Positions 1-12,860 are shown, counted from the stretch's first letter. The stretch is DNA of 64,000 nt from Zygnema cylindricum (GCA_037447655.1 JBBHKE010002637.1:126001-190000), one strand, 5' to 3'. The notes: a model not told the origin generated them from the sequence alone. Program-made: numbers and translations.

Positions 1-459
1 GAGAAAAGCAATTAGTATTATGAGCACTATTTTATGTTCAGAGGCCAAAGAAAACCCGGACCGAAATAATGTTATTAACACAAATAGCGATTCACAGTGT
101 AGTTGACATCCATCAGGTGTAGATCATGAGCTTCACCACCTCTACAAAATGCAAAACTATGACAAGTATGACATATGAAAAAAGCAAGACAAAGAATGGC
201 TTGTCATCTCTACAGAATCTTCTTATTCTGGCTAGCTCGATTCAGGTCAACGAGCACTCACTAAAAGAAAGTTGAACTTATGTCATCATTATAGCATAAC
301 TTTGTGTGGGAGCACATCTATGTGTTACCTGATTCACAAAACTTTTCACTCTTAACTTGTCGATAATGCTTCGACACAACCAGACCTAAAATTAACAACT
401 CCAGTATTATAAAACGCGGTCCCTCATACTTATCCTTCTCTGTCCACAGTAATTCCCAC

Positions 460-3400
460 CTCATTGCACGTATTTGCTGGTAATGGCCTCCTATTTTACG
501 TAGGAGACGCCATGTACTCCTATTCCAAATACAGACTTCGGCTCCAGCAGCTGCCAATATCTGTATACAAGCATAGTTCTAAAGATTATTGCTCGAGTAT
601 TTCTACTAAAGACGTAAAAAATGCTAATCAGTGACCATGCAGCCAACAAAACATCTAATGCATACATTTAGTACTTGAAGTTCAAGATGAGTTATGTGTT
701 TAACATCAACAAGGCGCAATGAAAATAGGCAATGATGTTTTTGTAGAGCAATTCTGAACATCTGTGCATAACTGAAAGTTAACATCTTTATGATGCTTGG
801 TATTGACCATTTTCATGGTCGACATTAACACCTAATGATTGACATTGCTTAATCTTCTCTTAGAACCTTTCAGCTAAGAAAATGAAAAAGCGTCCGGGAA
901 AGAAGATTTAGTGTCACGACCCGTATTGCCAAATATTGATTTACAACTCTAACCGGCAGAAAATATTCTTTCACACCTGCGAATCACCTATCAATAAAAA
1001 ACAACCTTTTCAAATCCAATATGGTTCTTAATAACAGCCTGTGGGCATCTTTACCATAGCGTCATTTGAAGCTACAGATTGAACTGAAGCTGAAGAAGGA
1101 ACTCTGAGAGTCGTACGACAACGAGCTGTCCCTCCATTCCAAAGGCGAACTGTCTGGCCATAGAAGAAAGGAAAAGGAAAAATAAAAAATAAGGAAAGGA
1201 AAATAAAAATAAGGAAATAAGGAAATAAATAAGAAAAGAAAGGGAATAAGGAATAAGGAAATAAGGAAAAAGGGAATAAAGGAAGGAAATATGGGAATAA
1301 GGGAAGAAGAAAATATAAAATTTCATATATCTAGCTGGAAGTTAAAACAAAGATATTGATTTTACATCAAAGACTAGTACAGTATTCTAGAGAGCGAAAA
1401 AAAAAAAATTTGTCATAGAGGTTTGAAAGAAAGATCTTAAATTTACATCAAAACTAGGATATGGCTCTAGAAAGAGTCGTACGCTTTTTGTTAATCTTTT
1501 TGAGTTACCACAACTGGTGTTTTCACTAAAAAAGGCTTGCTGGACTTGACAGCCAAAGAAACATTCGCAGAGATCATTCAAAATGTCATGCCAATAACGA
1601 TGCCTCAAAAAAGGTGGTCCTCTATAAATATTTCCACTTGGATTGGTGTCTTCCTCTTTAAAAACATGACCTATTCTGACAGCTTGCTCTGAAAGCATGT
1701 GCCAAACAAATGCATGTTTAATAACACTATTCACATGCAAAAAGAAAACATTGCTAAAAAAAGGCAGCAATAAAAAATATATTTACTTACCTGATCAGCT
1801 GACCCGCTGACAATTAAACTTCCTTGAACACTGCAAGATGTCACCCTGTTCCCCCATCAAGTTTCGAAACAAAAGTTTACACAAGTTTAAAATACAAGTT
1901 TGTACAAGTTTCAAATAAAAGTTTATACAAAGTTTTCAAATACAACTTCATAGCTTCCAAATATAAGTTTACACAAGTTTCCAAATACGGGGTTTAATTT
2001 CTACAAGTTTCCAAATACAAGCTTACACAAGTTTTTAAAGACAAAGTTAATACAATCTTCCAAATACAAGTTTACACAAGTTTCATATGCAAGGTTAATT
2101 TTATACAAGTTTCCAAATACAAGTTTATACAAGTTTACAAATTTCAATAAAAGCATTCTCCCTATTCACAGCAGAGCAAAAAATTAACCTAACCTTGGAA
2201 GAAGATGAGACAACAAACAATGCAAGTCAATACCAAATACCTTCACCACCTAAAATGAATCATGTTCCAATAAACTTTAACCGATAAAAAAACTTAAAAG
2301 ATTCTTAAGTACCCTTCTATACCTGCCTGTATGTCCCCTCAAGGTTTGAACAGAAAGAGGTCCTCCTAAAAATCTTCTTCGATGTTCAAAATCCACAGCC
2401 AATGCCTTCCAATCATCCTCTTCCTCCTGCTCCTCCTCAACTGCACCGCCAGTCGCGGTTAGAGTCAGTTATTTACTAGCCTTAACATGTTAATCAAATA
2501 AACTACACTACCAAATTATGTTTTGCTACATGGCTCATTATAAGCCACTTAACCAAATACTAATACTAACACTAACACTAACACTAACACTAACAATAAT
2601 ACTAACAAAAAATAAAAAATTATGTTTTGGTGTGAAAACAACACTCACTCGAATTAGAGTGATTAATTCAAATAGCCATGGGCAGTGAACACTGTGAATC
2701 GTTACTAGAGTAAAGATATTATAAGCGTGGAGGTTACATTAGTGTTGGTAACTCTAATTCAATTCTGAATGACGTGGCCGTTTAAAAACTTTTAAAGAAT
2801 CAGCGTTACGATAAAAAAAACTAGTATCATTAAAGCTCTTTTATGGTCGGAGGGTAAAAAAAGACTTGCCGAATTAGTGCGAATTAGTGTTATTAAAGCT
2901 AATAACTTTTACAACAATTTCGCGGTGTAGTTTTGTGTCATCGTGAGTTGACGATTGTCCCTTACCACTTCCACTTGAAGAGGCAATATGTGATCCATGA
3001 GGCCCAACAGGGGGAAACTGTATTCTTTGAGTGTAAGCATTCAAATCCTTAAAAAGTTTTGATTGGCGGTCGCAAACATCTTTCCAGACTAAGGATGAAG
3101 GTTGAGACATATTGGAAATGATGTCATTCCTGGAAACAACAAATTATGCATCAAAAAGAGTTCATCTTCAGAAACACCAATTTTCAACTTCAGAAGAGTG
3201 TAAACTATGTTTGAAATATATAAAAATACGAATATTTAAAAAAGACTTTACACATTTTATATTTAATACCATGTTTTCAATTTTATTCACCATATGATAG
3301 TTCCATAAGTAGCGGAGAGGGAGGGGGAGGAAGGGAGAGGGAGAGGGAGGGGGAGGGGGAGGGGGAGGGGGGGAGGGAGGGGGGGAGGGAGAGGGGGAGG

Positions 3401-3634
3401 GGGAGGGGGGGGGGGGGAGGGAGGGGGAGGGTGGGGTTGGGGGGAGGAATCCACACCAATACGAGCACACAAGGCAGCATCGAGCGAGATCGACGGGATC
3501 CAACACCAATACGAGCACACAAGGCAGCATCGAGCGAGATCGACGGGATCCAAGTAAGAGAACATGCGACAAAGAACATCGTCTGGAGGAGAAAACCGAG
3601 ACTCTTTCTGCGCTTTCTTGCTCGTATCCGCCAT
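460..3634 (-). CDS. F-box/WD40-repeat protein, 3' end beyond the window
   Basis: Six exons are supported: 3634-3507, 3129-2966, 2440-2323, 1845-1791, 1153-1055 and 560-460. Phases agree at every junction (665 nt, 221 codons plus 2 nt). The N-terminus carries an F-box (about residues 13-43, with LDPVDLARCCLVCSYW). Exon 2 continues it with SLVWKDVCDRQ. WD40 blades follow from about residue 125 (LRGHTGRVTS, SGSADQTVRLWN, AAAGAEVCIWN). F-box proteins of this type are substrate receptors of SCF ubiquitin ligases; the WD40 part would bind the substrate, which is unknown here. The start is the ATG at 3634; an upstream TTG is in frame but has no support. The last exon seen ends in phase 2 at a GTGGG donor. 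I found no further exon in 1-458, so the gene leaves the window. It is divergent from ERH. Confidence 0.8.
1160..1312. repeat. AAGGAAATA purine-rich tract in F-box intron 4
   Basis: Low-complexity AAGGAAATA-type repeats on the plus strand (pyrimidine-rich on the sense strand), ending close to the acceptor at 1154/1153. Confidence 0.7.
1856..2145. repeat. Degenerate tandem repeat in F-box intron 3
   Basis: Repeated variants of ACAAGTTTCCAAATACAAG with irregular spacing of roughly 30 bp. It lies inside the intron between exons 3 and 4 and shows no coding sign. Confidence 0.7.
2561..2608. repeat. (ACTAAC)n short array
   Basis: Six-base units ACTAAC/ACTAAT repeated about eight times in F-box intron 2. 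Flanking sequence resembles the local MITE family, with a GGGCAGTG end near 2680. Confidence 0.7.
3311..3436. repeat. GGGA-rich purine tract in F-box intron 1
   Basis: About 125 bp made almost wholly of G and A on the plus strand. Since the gene is on the minus strand, the sense strand is C/T-rich. Proline-rich reading frames across it are composition artefacts. Confidence 0.9.
3453..3552 (-). repeat. Perfect 50-bp tandem duplication spanning a splice donor
   Basis: Two adjacent 50-bp units (3453-3502 and 3503-3552) duplicate the end of F-box exon 1 together with its 5' splice site (TATTG followed by GTGT). The upstream donor at 3507/3506 joins exon 2 in frame. The copy 50 nt downstream would shift the frame. 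Confidence 0.9.
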
Positions 3635-5961
3635 AAGCAACAAGAAATACTAGACAAGGTGAACCTTAGCTTCAGGGGTTAAGTTGAAGTGTTTTACTTG
3701 AGAACCGTATTACGAGTATCTTCAAAATACTGAAGGAAAATTCTTGGCGCAGAAGTGTGCCAAATGCTGGTTGGAAACCTAAAATAGTAAAACAGCTCGA
3801 GTGTTCAAAATTAGAAGAGCAAATAGTAATTAAAGAAAATTATAATAATAGTATCTTAACTACTGTAGTGGTCAGATGCCATGGTGGTGTTTACACTTTG
3901 CAGCAATATTAATTCAATTTGTGAACCATATAAATTGATGATGCAGCATGCACCATGATGCTCATCAAGTTACATAAAGTTCACAAACCATTGTTTTACC
4001 GTGCGATAAAGATATATATAGTATGACCCGTACCATTGGCGTATAATTCTGAAAGCAAACGTATAATACGCAGTGTAATACGGGCTGCGGGCTGCCAGAT
4101 ACAGTCTTCCCACGCTTTTCGCACTTTAACACTATGCTACAACCTCACAATGCAACACGTTGCCTATAAAGTATACGACTGCATTGCTCATAGTTTTTAG
4201 ATTGATCGATTTTATTGGACAGGGCGAGATCATTGCCTACATTCTTTGGCATACATGTGATTCGACTCGAATGCCGATGACCGACGCTACAGCTACACGT
4301 GAATCGCTATTAGTGCTGATATTTTTTTCGTATCTTAAAACATCTTTTATCCGTACACACTTGTTCGATTGTAAATCTGACGGCTACCATTGAAAGCTAA
4401 GATTCTCAGCTTCCGATTGGCGGTCTCAAATTGAAAATCGGAAAAGTGTTTTACGACTTTACGCAGAAAATTTGTTTTGAGTGGCGAAAAAATTATTAAC
4501 CCCTAATAGCGATTCAAGGTGTACTGTACAGGAGTGCACGATAATGGAGGATTGGACGACAGAGATCGGCCTTGTGGCCTGAGAAATACATTTAGCCACA
4601 AGACCAAGTTTCAACGGTTGGTACAAAAAAACTTTTTGACGATTAGCATTACGCCACCTCACTAATATTTGCAACCCGACTGGTTCAAAGTGCATCTTCA
4701 CACGAGCATTGTGACGCTGGTGATTAGGGCAGCTTCTCATGTATCAAGAACATCCCAAACTACGTCGCTGTAAACTTGCCAAACAGCCAAGCTACAGTAT
4801 TGTGCGCGTGTAACACTCTGAGGAAAATAATGTCCACACGTACACAAGTGGAACAACAGAGGTATGCGTGACTCTGGATTGACTCTGTCGCATTGACTTG
4901 TATCCAAGCGTGCGACCCGACCACACGCGTGAACGAATCTCAGGAAGGTACAATTCTATTGGATCCCGCATCACCGGAAGAATAAAAGTTTTTCAATGCT
5001 CCTCGATTTTCCTCGAGCAGGGGCGGGGGCAGATTTCCACGAAACGCGTGCGAAGCTCGCAGGGCGTGAAAGGTAATGTTTTCGATACATGTGCGACCGC
5101 CCTTATTCCAACATTCTGGCGTTGACTGGCAAATGCAAAGGAAACAAAAGTATGACGCCCATGAGAGATGCTAGTTGATATACAGAATATGTACATACCA
5201 CCAAAGTGAGAGAGTTTGATATCCTGGCAGATTACTGCTTCATCTTTATTTAGAATTACGTCATCGTGAGCCACGACCAGTACTTAAAATTCGTAACATG
5301 CAGATAATTAAACACATGCTTTTACCCATATGTCCGATATTCTGCAGTACTGGTTTGAATTTCTAAATAAACTTAAATGACAATCGCGCATAACGTGACT
5401 ACGGTATAACTACTTCAATTTCGAACACGTACATCCTCTTCTCCAATTCAGTAGAAAAACTAAATCAAAGGTACTGATTCTAATCTTGCAAACGAAGTAT
5501 CCAGCATAATCACAGGATCACAGTACTGAACCATATCGTGTAGTACAATTTGCTGCTCCCAAAGCCTCAAAGAACTGAAAGAACCCTTCAGCAAAAAGAA
5601 ACTTAAGTACTGAGACAGAGTGACAGACCAGACTACTGAACCTATTGTTATCTCCCGAGTGGAGGTGAATACATTGAAGTTGCTAAGGAAGTTCAAGAAT
5701 TCGAAGTGTAGTGATTGCATTTTCGATTAAGCTGTCAGATATTCAATAGTTTATTGTTCATGACTCTCTTTCTGTACGTTTGGTGATCGTGATCTCTCAC
5801 TTATTGTTCCTAGGTCACTTTCCATTCACTTTTTAAAAAGTTCAATGATATAAATCCGTCTAGGTTGTGAAATATCTGAAGATTGCGTTGACAACTGATG
5901 ATTGAGCCGGAGACGCAAAATCTTGGAAGATTTGTCGTTTACTTATCATTGCTGAAACAAC
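3635..5961. other. Intergenic space between the divergent F-box and ERH genes
   Basis: No coding region is supported. It must hold both promoters. It contains one foldback element (4292-4525); the rest shows nothing recognisable. Confidence 0.6.
4292..4525. mobile_element. Foldback MITE, beta family copy 1
   Basis: About 234 bp. The ends are imperfect inverted repeats (GCTACACGTGAATCGCTATTAG at the left, AATAGCGATTCAAGGTGTAC at the right). Inner arms carry ACATCTTTTATCCGTACACAC and its degraded complement. Other copies lie at 13169-13388 and about 50789-51010, with a fragment near 54745. Confidence 0.7.
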
Positions 5962-8025
5962 ATGGCGAGATTGGTGCGTATACAGAGGAAGGACTGGCAG
6001 CCAGAGCGATTTTCCTTTTTCAATAAATTGTGATGTAACCTTCAGAAAAGATGTAAATCTCCTTTTGCTGATTTCTTTTATCTTCCACACTATTTCAGGT
6101 GCAACCACTTACCGACAAAAGGCACACAATTATTCTTTTACAGGCGACAACGAGTCGGTCGGGTCGAACATTTTTGGATTACGACTCAACATCAGAAGCC
6201 ATGGATGGTGAGATATTTCTTCATTTTTATGTTCCTCTCTTAGATTCTAAGTTTTGTGGCATTTTCTATATCTCAAGTTTTTTATGTTTTCCAACATTAC
6301 TTTAGTATGGTCACATTCATTCGAAGACCGAATTTTTTTTAGGCTCGACACCAATAATAAGAAGAGTGGTCTATGTTTGTCATAATTAATGGTGTGGACC
6401 GCTACACTGGCCATCACTATTAATGTTAATATAACACTAATTTGTTCACGGCTTTTTTCACCAGATATCACAAAATAGTGTTAATAACACTACTTAAGGG
6501 AGTGAATCACAAGCTGCCAATTAGTATTATGCATTCTAATTTTGTGTTTACACTAAAAATTTCTTGCTCTTTAATCGATGGGCAGTGTAGTTCCATGGGA
6601 GCCTCGATATTTTTTTTGCTCACTTGTGGTTTTTCAAGAGCAGTACAATTATTTGATACCTTTTACTAAAACGAATATGTAATATCTTATATTTTGCTGT
6701 CCATTTTGAGGCCTATACATAGACAAAAATGGACGACAAATAAAGAAAATGTACCAAAAGTATACCTGAACTAGTATAGAATTATATTCTCATCCGTACT
6801 TTTAGGTCGTGTAGATTACGGTGAGTTTTAGGTCTAAGTTACACATTTTATTTACTACAATTTAGGTGATGAGGTTTTTTGGTAGGAGCAATTTCTGTCT
6901 GATTTACATGAAAAAGTGTCATCTATGGAAAGGAAACGTGTTGCTTTTCCTTGTGACATTGATTCTTCTTTTGAATTTTTTCATTAAAGTTTATAGGGAA
7001 GTTATGACCTATTTGTGTTTTTCTGTGAGAAAAATAAGTCTTCAATGAATTCTAGCATGTGGTTTACAGTAATTACTCTTAAATTCAAAGATTTTGGTAA
7101 GAAACCTGTACAGTTATATGGATTTATAAGGTTTTTTTTCAGTCAATACGACAACGCTTAAAAAATGGGTTCCTAAAACAGTAAAACTAGTATAGTCCAG
7201 ACTACTGTGAGGGATTTAGCAAATTACCATTTCTGCATCAAGTGCTTCTAGGTTGGCTTTATGCACTAGAGTAATGACAATCTTCATGTGAAGCTTGTCT
7301 TTTGTGAAGGTATCTGTGGCCTGTTTGAGAAGAGACTTCGGGATGTGAATCCAACATTGCGGAATATAACATATGACATCACAGATCTCTACAAGTTTAT
7401 TGACGGTCTTGCAGACATCAGCGCTCTTGTGTGAGTAATTATCTCTTTACTTTGTCTTTTTATGTATCTCGGTCACACCAGCTTCATGGATAATATGCTG
7501 AAAAGTTGTCTTTGGGAGTCAACTTGTTTGCACGACTTTGACAGTGAGGTTAGTAAATCTACGTAAGCAAACGTAAATCTTTATTTTACAACACAAGTAG
7601 CAAAAGGAAGCCCTTGAGAAATCTTGACGCTGTCTCCCCTTCCTTTTCCTTTTTTTTCTTTAAAGCTCTTGTTGTTGCATTATTAAGGTTTACTACGTCA
7701 TAACAACCAGATTTTCATCGCTGAATGTAAAGAATGTACTCCACAGTCTTCTTTTGTAAATACAGCAATACCAACCTGCAAATATGTTTATTGCAGTTCG
7801 TGACTATGTTTTTGTTCCCTATGGTTTTACACGATAGACTTTTACTGTCTATTTTTACAACTACTGGCAAACTTGTTTTTATTTTTATTTTCCACTTTTG
7901 TTTTGCTCCTTTTTTTTGTATCCCTATACAGGTTTGATCCCACAATTAATGCTTATACTCCTTATGACCGGGAGTGGTTGAAAAATCGAGCCTTCAACCA
8001 TTTGAAAAGACTGGCAACACGTTAG
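5962..8025 (+). CDS. ERH: Enhancer of rudimentary homologue (ERH)
   Basis: Exons 6099-6207, 7310-7430 and 7932-8025 encode 107 residues in consistent phase and match plant ERH along its length: HTIILLQ, RTFLDYDS, SEAMDGICGLFEKRL, NITYDITDLYKFIDGLAD, then PYDREWLKNRAFNHLKRLA. ERH is a small conserved nuclear dimer linked to RNA processing, gene repression and cell-cycle control. The first exon is uncertain. The best option is ATG at 5962-5973 (MARL) with a GTGCGT donor, giving 111 residues and an N-terminus about ten residues longer than usual. Plant ERH normally begins with three or four residues before RHTII, so a different first exon is possible. The gene is divergent from the F-box gene and convergent with PSA3. 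Confidence 0.88.
6402..6590. mobile_element. MITE, alpha family, in ERH intron
   Basis: About 189 bp. The terminal inverted repeats are CTACACTGGCCATCACTATTA and its near complement ending GATGGGCAGTGTAG. The centre holds the palindrome TAGTGTTAATAACACTA. No open reading frame, so non-autonomous. No clear target duplication. Confidence 0.7.
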
Positions 8026-9595
8026 GCTTTCTTCAGAGAGGAGTTCCCCCGGGTTGCTCTAAATCTGACAGGAAATTTACCTAAGTGCCTAGAAACCAAA
8101 AGGTCTCAAATGGCATACAAACACAGTTTGCCACTCTCACACCAAGCCGACTATTCAGCTTCTTCGACTGTTTGATAACAAGTGGAAGGAAACATGTGAA
8201 ATTGGTTGTTTTTTCAAGTGGTTACAAAATGGTCATTTGTCGGTAAATTCATTTTGGTTCACCACCTTTTTTTTTTCAAGACAAGCTAATCGCTAATTGG
8301 AATGTTTGAGAACAAGTGAAAAGGAAACATGTAAAAGTCGCTGGGTTTTTTAGATGCTTCCTGGATGGTCGTTTGCTTTTAGCTCCATTTTGGTTATATC
8401 TACAGTTTGTACGAGACAAGCTAATCGGAAAGGGGTTTCATACAAGTAGGATACCTTCTTGGATATGAGACAAACATACAATGTTTAGTGTGTTTCGTTT
8501 TTTCTGCAAATGCCCGAGGTTTTGATGTATCAGGATCCAGTACTGTAGTGTAACTTGTTCGCAGCCCATTTTTTGTAAAAATGCTGATTTGAGATGTACC
8601 CACGCAAATGTTAGCAACTTTTCGCAACCCTGTAATTGTCAGAAAGTGTTATGTTTTCATGGAAAGGTGGAGGTTTCATGTATATGTAAAGTTTAATTAA
8701 TTAATGCCGGAATGGATAAGTTTTTCATGGGCTTGAAGTTTGTTTTTTTTGGCTCTTGGATCTTTAAACTAGATGATTACAATGCCCATCGCTTTCAAAG
8801 GTAAACAGCCTAATTTGAGTGTGTTTTTTTTGACCGGAAATTAAAAGTTAGTGGAGATAAGTGGTCCAAAACCAGCCAGCTTGCATAAAATAGTCTAGTG
8901 TAACTATTTCTTAAAGTGTTATCGCTAATAACCACAAACCACAATCTCTGGCAATTGGGGGCGGTGTAGTTGCTATTTTCACATGATGATGCCAGCTCGC
9001 ATGGTTGTTCTCTCCATACATGTTTCCAGAAATATGCGTCTCATCCCATTTTCAACTAGTTCGATTGAACTGGTACCTGCTGAAATGTCATTCCCGTGTA
9101 AAATAAAAAGCACGTTAAGATTTTCCATTTTGGTTGGCAAATCAACATGTACTGTGAAGGACTGAGAAGTATTTACAAATGTTGCCTGCAATTTCTGGAA
9201 TGTTTATTAATTTTGTAGTGCAACCCTTGAACCATCAGCTCCGTTAAACATTAAACTTATTTGCCTTCAATTTAATGTTGAATGTTTTGAACATAGATAC
9301 TTGTTTTTTATGGAATGCCATCACAGCCACCGGACCGGAATATGCTGGTTTGTGTATATGTACTTCATTTTCGTAGGTTGTATGAGATTCCAATCTTGAA
9401 TATGTAAAAGGCCGGGCACGAAATAACTTCGAAATCAATATACGAACCAACTTGACTGAAGAGTTGCAAATGATACACACCAACCAAGCAAGCAACCACC
9501 CATACATAAAATGAGAATAAACAGGAACGTTCTTAGATAGATTAGAGTGCCAATAACAGCGAGCACACATTACATTAACACTAAATAGAGCATAA
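8026..9595. other. Intergenic space between the convergent ERH and PSA3 genes
   Basis: Apart from the tandem duplication and a MITE end fragment near 8890-8973 (ending GGGGGCGGTGTAG), I see nothing supported. The short open frames here look random. Confidence 0.5.
8172..8430. repeat. Diverged tandem duplication of about 130 bp after ERH
   Basis: Two copies begin TGTTTGA(T/G)AACAAGTG and both end near GACAAGCTAATCG. They lie 150-400 bp after the ERH stop, so they may be in its 3' UTR. Confidence 0.7.
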
Positions 9596-12568
9596 TCAGC
9601 CGTCCAACACAGATACGCTGGCTTGAACTCCTTCAGAACTCTCGGTAACACCTAGAGAATCTGACTCTATCTTGGTCTCCTTTTCAGCTTGAGGGGTAAC
9701 GGCTCTTCCGACAATCGTCGAAACATCCTCTCTTTCCACAGCCGGAAATACTCCCGCCAAAATACTTTCCAAAAGCACCGCATCTGTTTGAGAAATAGAT
9801 TTCATACCCAAGCAACAAATGCATATAGCTTCAAAAGCCTTCTGGACTCGTGCAGTCAATGGAACATCCGGTAACGGCAGTTTACCCTTTTTACGTTTCT
9901 GTTACACAGCAAAAAGAGAGAAAATAACGTTAGCTGTAAGATCGAATAAAGTTGCCAAGAGAGCAAATACTTTATAAGCGGTAAGATCAAATAAAGACGC
10001 CACTCAGTAAACCATTGCCGCAGTAAGAATTCAGATTGTCTTCTGTATATAGAACCTCCACCCTCGAGGCTAAACTAAAAATGACTAGGGGAAAACAATA
10101 CTGAGGATGATCTCAAATAACTCAACCCAAAGCAAAACATTCAAAAAAGTTGATATACTGAAATCCTACTGTCCAAGTTTCCTCCAGCACAGGCAAGCCA
10201 TGAAGAAAGCCTGTAGGACTTGTCAAACGACAAATTAAAAGGATGGGAGTTCTTGCCTGAATAGCCTCATCCATGAGCATATCTAAGCCTTCAACCTCAT
10301 ACACAATATCAAAGCTCGCTCGTAATCGCCTCGCACTCAACAATATCTCTTCACTTCTCACAAGTCCAGCTCCAACTGCGGATGCCCAACACCAAAGGAG
10401 CACCACTTGTTTCCTCGCCATCTGCTCCCAATATGGATACCATCTACACAGTAAGGCAATGTATTCGACTAAAAAGCTGTACCGTTTTTCAGTTTTTCAT
10501 TTGTTTTTTTTCTTTGCCAGTGGAATCGACTATGAGGTACATAATTTTAACAATTTGAAAGGAATAAAGTGAAATAAAAACCACTGAACTTGACACGACT
10601 GGATGAACTCATTTCTACAACACTTCCCCCTTCATTCTTTCTTTCATGTAATCGTTGGTCAAATCAGTCAGTGAGCCTTCAGCTTCACAATACTCCTCAG
10701 ATTTGTCAGAACTCCTATATTATAAAACTACAGCGCATGTTACAGTCGTTTTTGTGCCATGAAACAATGGCTTTCATTCAGAAAAGTTACATAAAGAAAT
10801 AACTTATCTACTGATTCTTCCGAAAACCTCTGTCAAAACACTGACCTACTTATTTTAAGTTCAACAAATTTAAGGTGCATAACATCTTTCCCAGTAATAA
10901 TGGTCCCTGCAATGTCCACCACAATAAGTGTGGAATTTAAAAAGTCCACAGTGATTCACTTGCTAAGCACCAGTGCCCCATAAAAATGGACTGACAATGA
11001 CTACACTGCCCATCGCTATTACAGTTATCTCTAATTCACGTGAGTGTTATTTCGACCCAAAATTAGTGTCAATAACACTACTTTGTTAAGAGACACAGAA
11101 TGAGCCCAGTTGCAAAACAAAATTTAATGTAGCAAATTCTAATAAAGTGTTCACACTGGTTTCGCTCTAAGTCTGGCAGAAATATTGCAAGGGAACTTAG
11201 AAAATGATAATGAAGGAACAATAGGGAGTAACTATCAAAACTAAAGCAACCTTGGCAAAGGTTTAGAATGCCAAGCCTACGTATAATCTGGTAGTATTTT
11301 TAACCAGGATGATTTTTTGTTTCTTTATAAAACAAAAATGATAACATGTGATAAGACCCAAATTCTAAACAACAAATTGTGTCTACTAGACTTATGCAGC
11401 AAACTTGCAATTTATCAATGTCAGGTATGCAATATGAAATGAAAGAACAATTAACAAGATTCTGAGTTACTCTGGACCCTCCTTAATTTGAATTGTAATC
11501 AGAAATACCTGACTTTGCTTGCAATCCATGTGAATAAAATGCGATAGACACGGAACACTGCCCATCGCTATTAAAGCTTTTCACTTTATTTCGAGTAAGC
11601 GCTTTTCGACATTAAATCAAAAATCAGTGTTAACAATCACAATTTAGTTAAGTGGCCTACAATGAGCCACTTAGCAAAACATAATTTAATTTAGCTAATT
11701 TAAATAAAGTGTTAACGCTACTAATGCACTAACTTGAATTGGGATGGACGGTGCAGTTTACTAAACAATGGTGTTCACAATAACGAAAATAAATAGAAAA
11801 TGGTATAGTGCATTAAATCAAATATGATAGATACATTACTCTGCTACACTACTTTAGTCGCAAATATTTTTGGCCGAAAATCATAAAATAGAGTGAACAA
11901 CACTATTTAAGGTAGTGGATTACAATCCGCAAGGCCTCCCCACACTTAATGTGTATTCAACATTCTAATTCGCAATTACACTAATAATTCCTTTACTCTA
12001 ATAGTGATGGGCGGTGTAGCTCACTGAACAATGTTATTTAACAATAAGGCAACACAGTAAATAGTGCATTGAATCAACCTGCAGCGGCTAGGAGACGTTC
12101 AAGTCAGTTATAAAGAGTGATAAAAAGACAAACCTTCCCATGACGTGCTTCAAGCTCAGCCAAAGCCTGAGCCGCTTCACTGGAGAGATTCTTGTCCACT
12201 CTTCGAACAAATTCTGGAAAACGAAGGCAGTCAGTCCCGACTCCTCCCTCGTCACTGAAAAGTCTTGACAAAAGACCGACAATAGGCAATCCTCCCTGGA
12301 CTTTCTTCAGAAACAAACCTATGGCTCCTGATTTAGGTTCCTCTTGGTAAGCTCGAATCTGGACAGTCTTTGAATGGTTGTGATGATGATGATGATGAGG
12401 ATGTTTTGAAATAAGAGAGGAACGACGCAAAAGAGCGGCAGTTTCATATTGGTGAGGTTTAAATCCCAGGGATGATAAGCAGTCCGGAGTTTTGTTTACT
12501 GCTTTGTTTCTCTTTTCACTCGAGAGAGTGAAGGGAGAAGGCGGTGTGTGAGAAAGGGCTTGCTGCAT
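9596..12568 (-). CDS. PSA3: Photosystem I assembly factor PSA3
   Basis: Exons 12568-12134, 10421-10257 and 9898-9596 join in phase 0 to give 300 residues. The match to plant PSA3 is clear: GLPIVGLLSRLFSDEGGVG (about 93-111) and FPEFVRRV in exon 1; ASAVGAGLVRSEEILL and ARRLRASFDI in exon 2; KAFEAICICCLG and VFPAVEREDV in exon 3. PSA3 is a nucleus-encoded chloroplast protein needed for photosystem I accumulation, reported to work with PYG7. The first 65-70 residues are Ser-, Thr- and Lys-rich with few acids, as in transit peptides, and contain a run of six His from a trinucleotide repeat. Intron 2 uses a GC donor (CAG then GCAAGA). The frame stays open upstream to 12898, but that part contains a 26-bp tandem repeat and is probably 5' UTR. 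Intron 1 carries several MITEs. Confidence 0.87.
11001..11165. mobile_element. MITE, alpha family, one clear end
   Basis: Begins CTACACTGCCCATCGCTATTA and contains the internal AGTGTCAATAACACTA and ATAAAGTGTTCACACT motifs of the family. The right end has decayed. It lies in PSA3 intron 1. Confidence 0.6.
11554..11757. mobile_element. MITE, alpha family, near-complete copy
   Basis: About 204 bp in PSA3 intron 1. The left end is CACTGCCCATCGCTATTA and the right end is its complement form GGGATGGACGGTGCAG. No coding capacity. Confidence 0.7.
11846..12019. mobile_element. MITE, alpha family, right end intact
   Basis: The right terminus TAATAGTGATGGGCGGTGTAG is well preserved. The left end (CTACACTACTTTAG) is degraded. 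It lies in PSA3 intron 1, next to exon 1. Confidence 0.6.
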
Positions 12569-12808
12569 AGTGAAGGGTTCTAGCAAAGTCTGAGTTAAGT
12601 GTCTAAAATGGATAATAAGAGAGTGAGAACGGGAGAAAGAATAAAAAGGACCAAGGAATATATTACTGGAAATAAGAAGTTCAAGAGGTAAGAGGTTTGT
12701 GAAGGAATGTAACAGGGAGGAAAAGTTTAGAAAAGAGACAAAAAACCTGGAATGCAGATGATAAAGGTAGAGAAACTGTAAGCTATGAAGATTTGAAGGG
12801 AAGCAAGA

Positions 12809-12860
12809 GAGATTTCTGGAAGAGAGAAGCTGGAGAGATTTCTGGAAGAGAGAAGCTGGA
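12809..12860. repeat. 26-bp direct tandem repeat upstream of PSA3
   Basis: Two copies of a unit starting GAGATTTCTGGAAGAGAG lie side by side, about 240 bp upstream of the chosen PSA3 start. Confidence 0.8.

Noticed and set aside
1387-1770. 127-codon minus-strand frame within the F-box gene
   Set aside because: It runs through intron 4; the true exons 4 and 5 on either side splice in frame without it.
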